The notes below the pieces were generated by a model. It was not told the origin of the DNA. It made no database searches and was given only the letters and a program-made list of their open reading frames with translations. 64,000 bases of DNA from Acetobacteraceae bacterium. Lineage in GTDB: Bacteria; Pseudomonadota; Alphaproteobacteria; Acetobacterales; Acetobacteraceae. Position 1 is the stretch's first letter, and each line of letters begins with the position of its first letter. The stretch spans positions 1 through 64,000 of the forward strand of contig JASHOF010000044.1 of the NCBI GenBank assembly GCA_030041255.1, read 5' to 3'. A program made the translations under genes and the position numbers. This document shows, piece after piece, positions 1-9,297 of this stretch.

Positions 1-1034
1 GGCCCACCCCGCCCGCCGCACCGGCGGCCGCTCCTGCTGCCGACAAGGATTGGGGTGAGGTCAAACACGCAACCGTGCGCGAGGCGCTGCGCGAAGCGAT
101 GATCGCCGAGATGCGGGCAGACGATCGTGTCTTCCTTCTCGGCGAGGAGGTCGCGCAATACCAGGGCGCCTACAAGATCAGCCAGGGCATGCTCGAGGAA
201 TTCGGCCCCAGGCGCGTCATCGACACGCCGATCACCGAGCACGGCTTCACCGGCCTCGCCGTCGGCGCGGCGCTCAACGGGCTCTGCCCGATCGTCGAAT
301 TCATGACCTTCAACTTCGCCATGCAGGCAATGGACCAGATCATCAACTCGGCTGCCAAGACCCTCTACATGTCGGGTGGGCAGATGGGCTGCCCGATCGT
401 CTTTCGCGGCCCGAACGGCGCCGCCGCGCGCGTCGCCGCCCAGCACAGCCAGTGCTACGCCTCCTGGTATGCGCACGTGCCCGGATTGAAGGTAGTCGCT
501 CCCTGGTCGGCAGCCGATGCCAAGGGACTGCTGCGCGCGGCGATCCGCGACCCCAACCCGGTGATCTTTCTCGAGAACGAAATCCTCTACGGGCACAGCT
601 TCGATTACCCCGCCGCGGACGATTTCATCCTGCCGCTCGGCAAGGCCAAGATCGAACGGCCCGGCGATCGTGTCAGCATCGTCGCCTTCAGCATCATGGT
701 CGGGGTGGCGATGACGGCCGCAGAGACCCTCGCCAAAGACGGAATAGAGGCGGAGGTGATCAACCTCCGCACCTTGCGTCCGCTCGATATCGCAACCGTC
801 GTCGAAAGCGTCCGTCGTACCAACCGCCTCGTCACGGTCGAAGAGGGATGGCCCTTCGCCGGCATCGGCGCGGAAGTGGCGATGCAGGTGATCGAGCACG
901 CGTTCGACTGGCTGGACGCGCCACCGATCCGCGTGCATGGCGTGGACGTGCCGCTGCCCTATGCCGCCAACCTCGAGAAGCTTGCCCTGCCGCAGCCCGA
1001 ATGGGTCGTCGACGCAGTGCGCAAGATTCTCTGA
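1..1034 (+). CDS. pdhB: Pyruvate dehydrogenase E1 component, beta subunit (5' end outside window)
   Basis: Beta subunit of the thiamine-diphosphate E1 enzyme. With the alpha subunit, presumably just upstream, it decarboxylates pyruvate and acetylates the lipoyl arm of E2. The frame is open from base 3: the first codons read a Pro/Ala-rich linker running into [18 protein letters not shown], so the true start lies to the left and a lipoyl domain probably precedes the catalytic part, as is usual in alphaproteobacteria. The GTG at 75 sits inside this conserved stretch and is not a start. The Pyr domain ([25 protein letters not shown]) and the C-terminal transketolase-like domain ([21 protein letters not shown]) are complete to the stop. 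The E2 gene follows after 17 nt, so the two are in one operon. Confidence 0.96.
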   Translation, partial: PTPPAAPAAAPAADKDWGEVKHATVREALREAMIAEMRADDRVFLLGEEVAQYQGAYKISQGMLEEFGPRRVIDTPITEHGFTGLAVGAALNGLCPIVEFMTFNFAMQAMDQIINSAAKTLYMSGGQMGCPIVFRGPNGAAARVAAQHSQCYASWYAHVPGLKVVAPWSAADAKGLLRAAIRDPNPVIFLENEILYGHSFDYPAADDFILPLGKAKIERPGDRVSIVAFSIMVGVAMTAAETLAKDGIEAEVINLRTLRPLDIATVVESVRRTNRLVTVEEGWPFAGIGAEVAMQVIEHAFDWLDAPPIRVHGVDVPLPYAANLEKLALPQPEWVVDAVRKIL

Positions 1035-1051
1035 CGCGGCGGGAGGAAACG

Positions 1052-2365
1052 ATGTCCACCAACATCCTGATGCCGGCCTTGAGCCCGACCATGACCGAAG
1101 GAACGTTGTCACGCTGGCTCAAGAAGGAAGGGGAGACGGTCAAGGCCGGCGACGTGCTGGCCGAGATCGAAACCGACAAGGCAACCATGGAAGTCGAGGC
1201 CGTGGACGAAGGAGTCCTCGGCAAGATCATCGTCCCCGACGGCACCGCCGGCGTTCAGGTCAATGCGCCGATCGCCGTTCTGCTGGCCGAAGGCGAAACG
1301 CTTTCCGATGCAGCACTGCCCGCCGCAACGCCCGCGCCTCCCCCTCCGCCACCCCAACCTTCCGCGCCATCGCCCGCTCCGCAAACCGCGATCGCCCCGC
1401 CGCCTCTCGCGCCCGCAACGCGCAAGGCTCCGAACGGGGCCGGCAACGGCGCCGCAGAGGGCCGCATCTTCGCCTCCCCGCTCGCGCGCCGGATGGCCGA
1501 GCAGGCCGGCCTCTCCCTCGCCTCGCTGAAGGGCAGCGGCCCGAACGGCCGGATCGTCAAGGCCGACGTGGAAGCGGCGGTTGCCCGTGCCCCCGCACCA
1601 ATCCCGGCCGCGAAGGCGCCGGCGGCAGGCGCGCCATCTGCCGCCCTCGCTCTCGCCGCGATCACCGCACCGCACCGCCTCGTCCCGCACACCACCATGC
1701 GCCGGGTGATCGCGCGCCGCCTCACCGAGAGCAAGCAGACCATTCCGCATTTCTATCTTTCGGTCGAGGTTGCGCTCGAGGCGTTGCTCAAGCTGCGCGC
1801 TGACCTCAATTCCCGCTCGGCCAAGGATGGGCCGGGCGCGTTCAGGCTCTCCGTCAACGACCTCATCATCAAGGCCGCGGCGCTCACTCTCGCCCGCTTC
1901 CCGCGCGTCAACGCAAGCTATACCGAGGAAGGTATCGTCGAGTACGAAGACGTCGACATCTCCGTTGCGGTGGCCATTCCTGACGGGCTGATCACGCCGA
2001 TCATCCGCCATGCCGATCAGAAAGGCCTCGCTGCCATCAGCAACGAAATGAAAGACCTGGCGGAACGTGCGAAGTCGGGAAAACTCAAGCTCGAGGAGTT
2101 CCAGGGCGGCGGCTTTTCCATCTCCAACCTCGGGATGTTCGGCGTCAGCGAGTTCTCCGCCGTCATCAACCCTCCACAGGCGGCGATCCTCGCCGTCGGC
2201 GCCGGCGAAAAGCGCCCCGTGGTCCGCGACGGCGCGCTAGCTATCGGCACCATGATGACCTGCACCCTCTCGGTCGATCATCGCGTGATCGATGGCGTGC
2301 TCGGCGCCGGCTGGCTTTCCGCCTTCAAGAGGATCATCGAAGACCCGCTGAGCCTGATGCTGTGA
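1052..2365 (+). CDS. pdhC: Pyruvate dehydrogenase E2, dihydrolipoyl acetyltransferase
   Basis: Core enzyme of pyruvate dehydrogenase, 437 aa; transfers the acetyl group from lipoyl-Lys to CoA. Domains in order: one lipoyl domain (residues about 1-78, lipoylated Lys in ETDKATMEVE), a Pro/Ala linker, a peripheral subunit-binding domain (IFASPLARRMAEQAGLSL, near 145-180), a second linker, and the catalytic domain from about 210 ending in the motif SVDHRVIDG, which holds the active-site His and Asp. ATG at 1052 is preceded by GGGAGGAAACG, a good ribosome site; the frame is open further upstream but only as antisense-like noise over pdhB. The stop overlaps the GTG start of the next gene by 4 nt. 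Confidence 0.96.
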   Translation: MSTNILMPALSPTMTEGTLSRWLKKEGETVKAGDVLAEIETDKATMEVEAVDEGVLGKIIVPDGTAGVQVNAPIAVLLAEGETLSDAALPAATPAPPPPPPQPSAPSPAPQTAIAPPPLAPATRKAPNGAGNGAAEGRIFASPLARRMAEQAGLSLASLKGSGPNGRIVKADVEAAVARAPAPIPAAKAPAAGAPSAALALAAITAPHRLVPHTTMRRVIARRLTESKQTIPHFYLSVEVALEALLKLRADLNSRSAKDGPGAFRLSVNDLIIKAAALTLARFPRVNASYTEEGIVEYEDVDISVAVAIPDGLITPIIRHADQKGLAAISNEMKDLAERAKSGKLKLEEFQGGGFSISNLGMFGVSEFSAVINPPQAAILAVGAGEKRPVVRDGALAIGTMMTCTLSVDHRVIDGVLGAGWLSAFKRIIEDPLSLML

Positions 2366-2844
2366 GCGCCGCATTTTCGCTGCGCCCGGCCGCGCCCGAA
2401 GACGTCGGCACGCTGCTTCGATTGATCCGGGCGCTGGCCGAGTACGAGCGGCTCGTGCACGAGGTGCAGGCAACCGAGGCCGATCTCGCAGCCGCCCTCT
2501 TCGGCACCCCGCCACGCGCCGGCGCCCTGATCGCCGAGGTGGTTGACGAGGTGGCCGGCTTCGCACTCTGGTTCTCTACTTTCAGCACTTTTACCGGCCG
2601 CCCTGGCCTCTATCTGGAAGACATCTACGTGGCGCCCAAGCATCGTGGCCGCGGCATCGGCCGCGCTGTCTTCCGCCATCTCGCCCGCCTCGCCGAAGCG
2701 GAAGGCTGCGCACGCATTGAATGGTCCGTGCTCGACTGGAACAAGCCGGCCCTTCGGTTCTATGCCGGCCTCGGCGCGGAGCCGATGTCCGATTGGACGG
2801 TGCAAAGAGTAAGCGGGCCTCGGCTCGCTCTACTGGCTCGATAG
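2362..2844 (+). CDS. GNAT-family N-acetyltransferase inserted in the pdh operon
   Basis: A 160-aa acetyl-CoA-dependent N-acetyltransferase of the GCN5 fold. It shows FSLRPAAPEDVGTLLRLIRALAEYE at the N terminus (beta1-alpha1) and the pyrophosphate-binding segment DIYVAPKHRGRGIGRAVFRHLA near residues 89-110, then WSVLDWNKPALRFYAGLGA, typical of diamine/spermidine-type acetyltransferases. The GTG start lies inside the E2 stop (GTGA), implying translational coupling. It separates the E2 and E3 genes, so it is co-transcribed with pyruvate dehydrogenase. The substrate cannot be read from the sequence; a small amine is likely from the family. Confidence 0.88.
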   Translation: MSAAFSLRPAAPEDVGTLLRLIRALAEYERLVHEVQATEADLAAALFGTPPRAGALIAEVVDEVAGFALWFSTFSTFTGRPGLYLEDIYVAPKHRGRGIGRAVFRHLARLAEAEGCARIEWSVLDWNKPALRFYAGLGAEPMSDWTVQRVSGPRLALLAR

Positions 2845-2858
2845 AAGGAAGCGAAACG

Positions 2859-4259
2859 ATGGCCGAGACGGACTTCGACCTGATCGTGCTTGGCGCCGGG
2901 CCAGGCGGCTACGTGGCCGCCATCCGCGCCGCCCAGCTCGGCATGAAGGCCGCCGTGGTCGAGCGCGAGAATCTCGGCGGCATCTGCCTCAACTGGGGCT
3001 GCATCCCCACCAAGGCGCTGCTTCGCACCAGCGAAATCCATCATCTCCTGCACCATCTCGGCGAGTTCGGCTTCGCCGCCGACAATCCCCGCTTCGAACT
3101 CGGCAAAGTAGTCAAGCGTTCGCGCGCCGTTGCAAAGCAGCTCTCGTCGGGCGTGGCTTATCTCCTGAAGAAGAATAAGGTCGCCGTATTCGATGCCGAA
3201 GGCAAGCTTGCCGGGAAGGGCAAGCTCGCGCTGGCCAGGAACGGCAAGGCGCTCCCCACTCTCTCCGCACCGCACATCGTGCTGGCAACCGGCGCCCGGG
3301 CGCGCGAGTTGCCGGGAATCGAGGCCGATGGCAAGCTGATCTGGACCTACCGCCACGCGATGGTCCCGCCGGCCATGCCGAAGTCGCTCCTGGTCATCGG
3401 CTCGGGCGCGATCGGTATCGAGTTCGCAAGCTTCTATCGCGACATGGGCGCGGTGGTGACGGTGGTCGAGCTGCTCGACCGTATCCTCCCCGTCGAAGAT
3501 GCCGAGATCAGCGCCTTTGCCCGCAAGGCGTTCGAAAAGCAGGGCATGCAGATTTTCACCTCGGCGTCCGTCACCGCCGCCAGGAAGAACGCGGAAAATG
3601 TAGCGGCAACCATCGAGGCGGGCGGGCAAAAGCGCGAAATTACCGTCGATCGTGTGATCTCGGCCATCGGCATCGTCGGCAATGTCGAGGGAATCGGCCT
3701 CGAGGGAACCGGCGTCAAAGTCGAGAAGACGCACGTCGTGATCGACGCATTCTGCCGCACGGGCGAGCCGGGCATTTATGCCATCGGCGACCTCGTGGGG
3801 CCGCCCTGGCTCGCCCACAAGGCGAGCCACGAGGCGGTTCTCTGCGTGGAAAAGATCGCCGGCCTCAATCGCGTGCATCCCCTCGAGGTCACGAACGTTC
3901 CCGGCTGCACCTATTGCCGCCCGCAGGTCGCCTCGGTCGGTCTCACCGAGGCGGCTGCCCGCGCGGCAGGGCACGAGGTTCGTGTCGGCCACTTCCCCTT
4001 CATCGGCAACGGCAAGGCAATCGCGCTCGGCGAGCCGGAAGGCATGGTCAAGACCGTCTTCGATGCCCAGACCGGCGCCCTCCTCGGTGCGCACATGGTG
4101 GGCGCGGAGGTGACCGAGATGATCCAGGGCTTCACGATCGCCCGCACGCTCGAGACCACCGAGGCCGAGTTGATGGAAACGATCTTCCCCCACCCGACGA
4201 TCAGCGAGACCATGCATGAGGCGGTGCTCGATGCTTACGGCCGTGCCATCCATTTCTGA
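2859..4259 (+). CDS. lpdA: Dihydrolipoyl dehydrogenase (E3) of the pyruvate dehydrogenase complex
   Basis: A 466-aa flavoprotein that reoxidises dihydrolipoamide on E2 with NAD+. It shows the FAD-binding GAGPGGYVAAIRAAQLG, the redox disulfide in GGICLNWGCIPTKALL, the NAD-binding GSGAIGIEFASFYRDMG, and the C-terminal HPTISE, which holds the catalytic His-Glu pair. ATG at 2859 follows GAAGGAAGCGAAACG. It lies 14 nt after the GNAT gene and closes the pdh operon. A second, clearly different lpd is at 39450 in the 2-oxoglutarate dehydrogenase operon, so each complex carries its own E3. Confidence 0.95.
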   Translation: MAETDFDLIVLGAGPGGYVAAIRAAQLGMKAAVVERENLGGICLNWGCIPTKALLRTSEIHHLLHHLGEFGFAADNPRFELGKVVKRSRAVAKQLSSGVAYLLKKNKVAVFDAEGKLAGKGKLALARNGKALPTLSAPHIVLATGARARELPGIEADGKLIWTYRHAMVPPAMPKSLLVIGSGAIGIEFASFYRDMGAVVTVVELLDRILPVEDAEISAFARKAFEKQGMQIFTSASVTAARKNAENVAATIEAGGQKREITVDRVISAIGIVGNVEGIGLEGTGVKVEKTHVVIDAFCRTGEPGIYAIGDLVGPPWLAHKASHEAVLCVEKIAGLNRVHPLEVTNVPGCTYCRPQVASVGLTEAAARAAGHEVRVGHFPFIGNGKAIALGEPEGMVKTVFDAQTGALLGAHMVGAEVTEMIQGFTIARTLETTEAELMETIFPHPTISETMHEAVLDAYGRAIHF

Positions 4260-4367
4260 GGTATCCGTGCATCACAATCGATTCCGCCGTGTCCGCTTGA
4301 CGCGAGCCCACTGCCCGCCAACTTTCACGGAAGAACCGGAGAACACCTACAGGCGGCTGGATGAGGG

Positions 4368-5339
4368 ATGAGCACGCGCATCGTCGTTGATCACCGGGCG
4401 GGGGCGGCGCTCAGGCATCCCGAGAAGGCGCATCGCCCGGACAACCCCATCCAGCGCAAGCCGCCCTGGATCAGGGTCAAGGCGCCGACCCATCCCGTCT
4501 ACCATGAAACCCGCGCCCTGATGCGCGAGAACCGCCTCGTCACGGTCTGCGAGGAAGCGGCCTGCCCGAATATCGGCGAGTGCTGGGCGAACCGTCACGC
4601 AACCATGATGATCATGGGCGATATCTGCACGCGCGCCTGCGGCTTCTGCAATGTCGCAACCGGCCTGCCCGGGCCGCTTGCCGCAGACGAGCCTCAGCGG
4701 GTGGCCGATGCGGTGGCGAAGCTTGGTCTGAAGCACGTGGTCGTCACCTCGGTCGATCGCGACGATCTGCCGGATGGAGGCGCCGCGCACTTCGCGGCTG
4801 TGATCCGTGCCATCCGCGAAGCCGCACCCGCTACCTCGATCGAGGTCCTGACGCCTGACTTCCTGCGCAAACCGGGAGCCGCCGAGCAGGTGGTCGAAGC
4901 GCGTCCTGATGTCTTCAACCACAATCTCGAGACCGTGCCCCGCCTTTATCCGACCATCCGCCCGGGTGCCCGCTATTATCAATCGCTCCGCCTGCTCGAT
5001 CGCGTGAAGAATCTCGATCCCACTCTCTTCACCAAGTCCGGGCTGATGGTCGGCCTCGGCGAGGAGCGGGCAGAAATCCAGCAGGTGATGGACGACCTGC
5101 GCATCGCGGACGTCGATTTCCTCACCATCGGCCAGTACCTTCAGCCCACCGTCAAGCACGCCGCGGTCGCCCGCTTCGTCACTCCTGACGAGTTCGCCGA
5201 TTACGCGGCACTCGCGCGCGGCAAGGGCTTTCTCATGGTCAGCGCGTCTCCCCTGACACGCAGTTCCTATCACGCGGACGCCGATTTTGCCGCCCTCGAG
5301 GCGGCGCGCCTTTCGGCGCGCACGCCAACGCCGCGTTGA
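4368..5339 (+). CDS. lipA: Lipoyl synthase
   Basis: Radical SAM enzyme, 323 aa, that inserts two sulfurs into protein-bound octanoyl groups to make lipoyl cofactor, the prosthetic group of the E2 proteins in this window. Both cluster motifs are intact: the auxiliary 4Fe-4S set [12 protein letters not shown] (residues about 62-73) and the radical [11 protein letters not shown] (about 88-95). The C-terminal RSSYHAD carries the serine ligand of the auxiliary cluster. The 108-nt gap after lpdA has no clear promoter. The COQ10-like gene starts 6 nt after the stop, so lipA and it are probably co-transcribed. Confidence 0.96.
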   Translation: MSTRIVVDHRAGAALRHPEKAHRPDNPIQRKPPWIRVKAPTHPVYHETRALMRENRLVTVCEEAACPNIGECWANRHATMMIMGDICTRACGFCNVATGLPGPLAADEPQRVADAVAKLGLKHVVVTSVDRDDLPDGGAAHFAAVIRAIREAAPATSIEVLTPDFLRKPGAAEQVVEARPDVFNHNLETVPRLYPTIRPGARYYQSLRLLDRVKNLDPTLFTKSGLMVGLGEERAEIQQVMDDLRIADVDFLTIGQYLQPTVKHAAVARFVTPDEFADYAALARGKGFLMVSASPLTRSSYHADADFAALEAARLSARTPTPR

Positions 5340-5345
5340 CACAAG

Positions 5346-5849
5346 ATGCCCTCGCACAGGGAAAAGACTCTCGTTCCCTACCGCCCCGACCAGTTGTTCG
5401 ACCTGGTCGCCGATGTCGGCGATTATCCGCGCTTCCTGCCCTGGTGCGTGGGCGCCCGCGTGCAGAGCCGCACCGATTCCCTCCTGGTTGCGGACCTCAC
5501 CATCGGCTTCGGCCCATTCCGCGAAAGTTTCATCAGCCGCGTCACCCTCGAGCGGCCGGAGCGAATCCTCGTCGCCTACGAGAACGGTCCGTTCAAATAT
5601 CTCAAGAACCAGTGGATCTTCCTTCCGGATCTCGGGGGCACGCGTGTCGACTTCTTCGTCGATTTCGAATTCCGCAGCCGTATCCTCCAGAAAGCCATCG
5701 GGCTCGTTTTCGCCGAAGCCGTGCGGCGGATGGTGAACGCGTTCCGCAAGCGCGCCGCGGAGGTCTATGGCCCGCCCTTGCACGCTCCCGCCGTCGCTCT
5801 GCCTGAGCCGCTATCGCGCTCGGTCCGAACCAGCCCGACGAACAGATAA
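5346..5849 (+). CDS. COQ10/RatA-like START-fold protein (ubiquinone-binding)
   Basis: A 167-aa protein of the polyketide-cyclase/START fold family that includes mitochondrial COQ10 and bacterial RatA. The N-terminal TLVPYRPDQLFDLVADVGDYPRFLPWCVGARV is diagnostic, followed by the beta-sheet region (VADLTIGFGPFRESFISRV) and the C-terminal helix (IGLVFAEAVRRMVNAFRKRA). In alphaproteobacteria the gene habitually sits next to lipA, as here. The likely role is binding or delivery of ubiquinone in the respiratory membrane; a RatA-like ribosome role is known only for the E. coli homologue. The last 20 residues are low in family similarity and may be a loose tail. Confidence 0.9.
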   Translation: MPSHREKTLVPYRPDQLFDLVADVGDYPRFLPWCVGARVQSRTDSLLVADLTIGFGPFRESFISRVTLERPERILVAYENGPFKYLKNQWIFLPDLGGTRVDFFVDFEFRSRILQKAIGLVFAEAVRRMVNAFRKRAAEVYGPPLHAPAVALPEPLSRSVRTSPTNR

Positions 5850-5951
5850 GCTCGATCCGGTGCCGGATTTCGCACCAGGCGTAATTCGGATAGATCGATC
5901 TCAACCGGCCGAGCCTCCGCGCGGAGCAGGCCAGCAACAGGAGCAATAGCG

Positions 5952-7031
5952 ATGGGTTATGCGCCGCCGTATCCCGATCCATCTCTGCCGCCGGTCCGGG
6001 TCAACCTCTACTCGGACACCCAGACCAAGCCGACCAGGCCGATGCTCGAGGCGATGCTCGCGGCCGAGGTCGGTGACGAACAGGCCGGCACGGACCCCAC
6101 GGTGCGCCTGCTCTGCGAGCGCATGGCGGCCCTCCTCGGCAAGGAAAGTGCGGTCTTCCTGCCAAGCGGCACCATGTGCAACGAGATCGCCATCCTCACC
6201 CATTGTCGGCCCGGGGACGAAATTCTCGCCCACCGCACCGCGCACATCGCAACCAGCGAAGGCGGCGCGCCCTGGGCCTTGACCGGGGCGAGCGTGCTCC
6301 CGCTCGATGGTGCCGGGGGAAAATTCGACGTTGCGACTCTCACCGCCTCGTTCCGTCCGCGCACACGCTATGCGCCGCCGCAGACGCTCGCTTCCGTCGA
6401 GCAGACCTCCAATCTCGGCGGCGGCGCCGTCTGGTCCCTGGCCCTGCTGAACGCGGTCGCCGAGACCGCGCACACGGCCGGGCTCGCCACCCACATGGAC
6501 GGGGCACGGCTGATGAATGCTGCCGTCGCCAGCGGCGTTTCCGCTAGGGACATGGCCGCAGGCTATGACAGCGTATGGCTCGATTTCACCAAGGGTCTCG
6601 GCGCTCCGCTCGGTGCCGTCCTCGCCGGCACGGCCGTCTTTATCGATGCGGCCTGGCGCTGGAAGCAGCGGCTTGGTGGCTCGATGCGCCAGGCCGGCAT
6701 CTCTGCCGCTGCCTGTCTCTACGCGCTCGATCATCATGTCGAGCGCCTGGCCGAAGACCACGAGAACGCACGGGTGCTGGCGCGCGGCCTCGCGCAAATC
6801 CCTGGCATCACCGTCGAGCCACCGGAAACCAACCTCGTCTTCTTCGATACGTCGGGAACCGGCATGACGGCCGATCTCATTGCCGGCCGCGCCCGCCGCC
6901 AAGGTGTGGCGATTTCCACGATGGGAAAATTCCGCGGTCGTGCCTGCCTGCATCTCGATGTCGATCGGCCCGGCGTGGAGGAAGCGATCGGCGTGCTGCG
7001 CGAGGCGGCCCGCGCCTCTCTCGCGGCCTGA
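5952..7031 (+). CDS. Low-specificity threonine aldolase
   Basis: A 359-aa PLP enzyme of the beta-eliminating lyase family that cleaves L-threonine and allo-threonine to glycine and acetaldehyde. It shows NLYSDTQTKPTRPMLEAM, EVGDEQAGTDPTVRLLCERMAALLGKE and FLPSGTMCNEIAI at the N terminus, THMDGARLMNAAV for cofactor binding, and SVWLDFTKGLGAPLGAVLAG with the PLP-binding Lys. ATG at 5952 has the ribosome site AGGAGCAATAGCG. The next gene starts 10 nt after the stop. Confidence 0.92.
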   Translation: MGYAPPYPDPSLPPVRVNLYSDTQTKPTRPMLEAMLAAEVGDEQAGTDPTVRLLCERMAALLGKESAVFLPSGTMCNEIAILTHCRPGDEILAHRTAHIATSEGGAPWALTGASVLPLDGAGGKFDVATLTASFRPRTRYAPPQTLASVEQTSNLGGGAVWSLALLNAVAETAHTAGLATHMDGARLMNAAVASGVSARDMAAGYDSVWLDFTKGLGAPLGAVLAGTAVFIDAAWRWKQRLGGSMRQAGISAAACLYALDHHVERLAEDHENARVLARGLAQIPGITVEPPETNLVFFDTSGTGMTADLIAGRARRQGVAISTMGKFRGRACLHLDVDRPGVEEAIGVLREAARASLAA

Positions 7032-7040
7032 AGAGAGCCC

Positions 7041-7529
7041 ATGCTCGCGCCCGCGATCATCGAGCAGGCAGCCCGGCTGCTCGATCTCTGCCGTGCCCGC
7101 AATGTGCTGCTCGCCAGCGCGGAAAGCTGCACGGGTGGCCTGCTCGCCGCGGCGCTGACCGCGACCGGCGGCGCATCCGACGTGTTCGAGCGCGGCTTCG
7201 TCACCTATTCGAACGAGGCCAAATCGGCGATGCTCGGCGTGCCCTCGGCCATGATCGCAAGCCACGGCGCGGTGAGCGAGCCGGTGGCGCGCGCCATGGC
7301 GGAGGGTGCGATCCGCCATTCCAGGGCAAGCCTCGCCGTCTCGGTCACCGGCGTCGCAGGGCCGGGCGGCGGCAGCGCCGAAAAACCGGTCGGCCTGGTC
7401 TGGATCGCCGCCGCGCGCCAGGGTGGCGCCGTCGTCAGCGAGCGGCACCTCTTCCCCGGCGATCGTGCCGCCATCCGCGAGGCAAGCGTTGCCGCCGCGC
7501 TTTCGCTCCTCGCCCGCCTCGCCGAATAG
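7041..7529 (+). CDS. pncC: CinA-family nicotinamide-nucleotide amidohydrolase (PncC)
   Basis: A 162-aa stand-alone C-terminal CinA domain. This family deamidates nicotinamide mononucleotide to nicotinate mononucleotide for NAD recycling. The motifs SAESCTGGLLAAALTA (residues about 22-37), FVTYSNEAKSAMLGV and GVAGPGGGSAEKPVGLVW are intact. It lacks the N-terminal MoCF-like domain of full CinA, which is normal for alphaproteobacterial copies. It is co-directional with the aldolase and 10 nt behind it. Confidence 0.92.
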   Translation: MLAPAIIEQAARLLDLCRARNVLLASAESCTGGLLAAALTATGGASDVFERGFVTYSNEAKSAMLGVPSAMIASHGAVSEPVARAMAEGAIRHSRASLAVSVTGVAGPGGGSAEKPVGLVWIAAARQGGAVVSERHLFPGDRAAIREASVAAALSLLARLAE

Positions 7530-8157
7530 CGCAGCGGAAGCCCTCGTAGCCGGTTCTCTGCCACATTCGGCTGATCGACGTCAGCGCTCCGATGGTCCGG
7601 CAGTGGCTACCCTTGCCGGTGAGCGGATCATTCATCTTTAACCATAATCTCTATTGACATAATCTACTAAGTGGATATTTTTCGGATCACCGAAAACCCC
7701 ACCTGAGGAAGATGCATGCGAGTGGCTGCGAGCGAGCTTGAGCGTCGATTCCCGGTGCCTCTTCTCACGGCAGATGGCGCGATCCCGTTGTTCGAGATCT
7801 GCCCAAATCTCTCCGCCAGATTCGGCATTCTGGCCACCCTTGGCCAATCCGGATTCCGCCTTGTGTCGCAGACGGGCCGAACGCAGTCGTTCGTACCCGA
7901 AGCGCATCCCCCGGCACCCTCGCCGACGCGCGGGCGTGGAAAGCCGATCACGGAATCTCCGTCGCGGCGATGCCCTCGCATGCAGAGACCGCGGCCGTGA
8001 TCGGCGCAACCCGGGGCCGGTCCCGGCAATCATCGTTCGTTTCCGCCGGCAGCGGCCGATCGATGTCCGTCGGCAGCAGATCATCATTCTTCGATTGGCC
8101 GCACTGTGCAGAAGCACCGAGGGATGAGAACGTTCACGACAAGGAAAGTGGGTTACG
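7530..8157. other. 628-nt gap upstream of the sulfonate operon
   Basis: No convincing gene. Short frames here (for example from 7716) have no recognisable family and end in low-complexity Arg/Pro stretches. The first part holds an AT-rich island (about 7630-7690), unlike its surroundings, which carries the promoter-like elements listed separately. Near 7905-7945 a CCCCGGCACCCTCGCC-type stretch resembles a decayed copy of the intergenic palindromic repeats seen elsewhere in the window. Confidence 0.6.
7654..7681 (+). promoter_or_regulatory. Candidate sigma70-type promoter of the sulfonate operon
   Basis: TTGACA at 7654-7659 and TATTTT at 7676-7681 are separated by 16 nt inside a markedly AT-rich island. 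The island points towards the binding-protein gene, 476 nt downstream, so a long leader would result. A second AT-rich island precedes the monooxygenase gene near 15090-15130. No operator half-sites could be assigned. Confidence 0.35.
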
Positions 8158-9297
8158 ATGATAGAAATGCGACGACGCGGACTCGTCCGCTGCGCGGTGG
8201 TGATTGGCAGCCTTGTCGGAATCGGAATGGCGGCGCCATCGAACAGTGTCGCTGCCGACCTCGATTATGGCAAACCGGGTTCGCCGGTTCACCTGATCGT
8301 CGGGTATCAGCCCTATTACAGCGAGGCATGGTCCGGGGTCGTCATCGACGGCCTCGGCCTCTGGAAGAAATACCTGCCGGCAGGATCGACTGTCGCATTC
8401 CGTGTCGGCCTGCAGGGCGCGATCATCGTCAACGCCATGCTCGCGGGCAAGGAAAGCATCGGCTATCTCGGCGATATGCCGGCCATTGTCGGCGCGACGA
8501 AGCGCAATGTCGCCGACCTGCGAATCGTGGCGAGCATCGGACTGAGCCACGATCAGTGCAATATCTTCTTTGTCCGCAACAATGCACCCCGGTTCAAATC
8601 CTCGCTGGACGCCATCGCCTGGCTTGATGGCAAGACGATCGCGGCGCCGAAGGGAAGCTGCACGGATCGGTTCGCCCGTGCCGTGTTCGAAAAGCAGCAC
8701 GTGGCGCCGGAGGCCTACCTCAACCAGAGCATCGAGGTCATCACCAGCGGCTTTCGCACGGAAAAGCTCGACGGCGCCGTGATATGGGAGCCGACGGCAT
8801 CGCGCCTGGTGCTGGAGGGGCTTGCCCGGCGCGTGGCGACCGGCAACGATGTCGGCGAGGAAGATGGCGCCTTCATCGACATGCGCGCCGACCTCATCAG
8901 AGAGCGTCCGGACATCGTCAAGGACTGGCTCGAGGCGGAGCTCCAGGCCGAGCGCTATCTCGCCGATCCGGCGAATGCGCTCAACATCGCCGAGATGGCG
9001 ACCCGGCGGACGAGCGGCTTTACCAGGAAGCAGATGTGGCAAGCTTTGTTCGGGGCATATCCGTCGAGCGAGGGCGGCGCGCCAGTCCGGTTGACGGTGC
9101 CGTTCGGCTTCACCCCGGCATCGCTGAGCCTCATCGATAAGGCGACCGCGTTCCTCTATTCCATCAGGAGCATCAGCGTGCCGAAGCTCGCACCCGATGC
9201 GGTCCTGCCGCAATTCACGGCGGAGATCCTGAAGGAGCACAAGCTCACGGCCCCGATCGGCGCGGTCGAGGCGGCGCCGGAGACGGCATTCAAATGA
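8158..9297 (+). CDS. ABC transporter periplasmic substrate-binding protein, sulfonate/taurine type
   Basis: A 379-aa exported solute-binding protein of the NMT1/SsuA-like class. The N terminus has a signal peptide (RRRGLVRCAVVIGSLVGIGMAAPSNSVAA, cleavage near residue 32). Mature features are LIVGYQPYYSEAWSGVV, a short VGLQGAIIVNAMLAGKESIGYLGDMPA segment typical of the SsuA/TauA/NrtA fold, and KTIAAPKGSCTDRFARAVF. It is followed by two permeases and two ATPases with overlapping starts, and shares the locus with an alkanesulfonate monooxygenase, so an organosulfonate is the likely ligand. ATG codons at 8158 and 8167 are both possible starts; the site GGAAAGTGGGTTACG favours 8158. Confidence 0.85.
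   Translation: MIEMRRRGLVRCAVVIGSLVGIGMAAPSNSVAADLDYGKPGSPVHLIVGYQPYYSEAWSGVVIDGLGLWKKYLPAGSTVAFRVGLQGAIIVNAMLAGKESIGYLGDMPAIVGATKRNVADLRIVASIGLSHDQCNIFFVRNNAPRFKSSLDAIAWLDGKTIAAPKGSCTDRFARAVFEKQHVAPEAYLNQSIEVITSGFRTEKLDGAVIWEPTASRLVLEGLARRVATGNDVGEEDGAFIDMRADLIRERPDIVKDWLEAELQAERYLADPANALNIAEMATRRTSGFTRKQMWQALFGAYPSSEGGAPVRLTVPFGFTPASLSLIDKATAFLYSIRSISVPKLAPDAVLPQFTAEILKEHKLTAPIGAVEAAPETAFK

Noticed and set aside
75-1034. GTG at 75 as the start of pdhB
   Set aside because: Conserved coding sequence (DWGEVKHAT) continues upstream in frame to the window edge.
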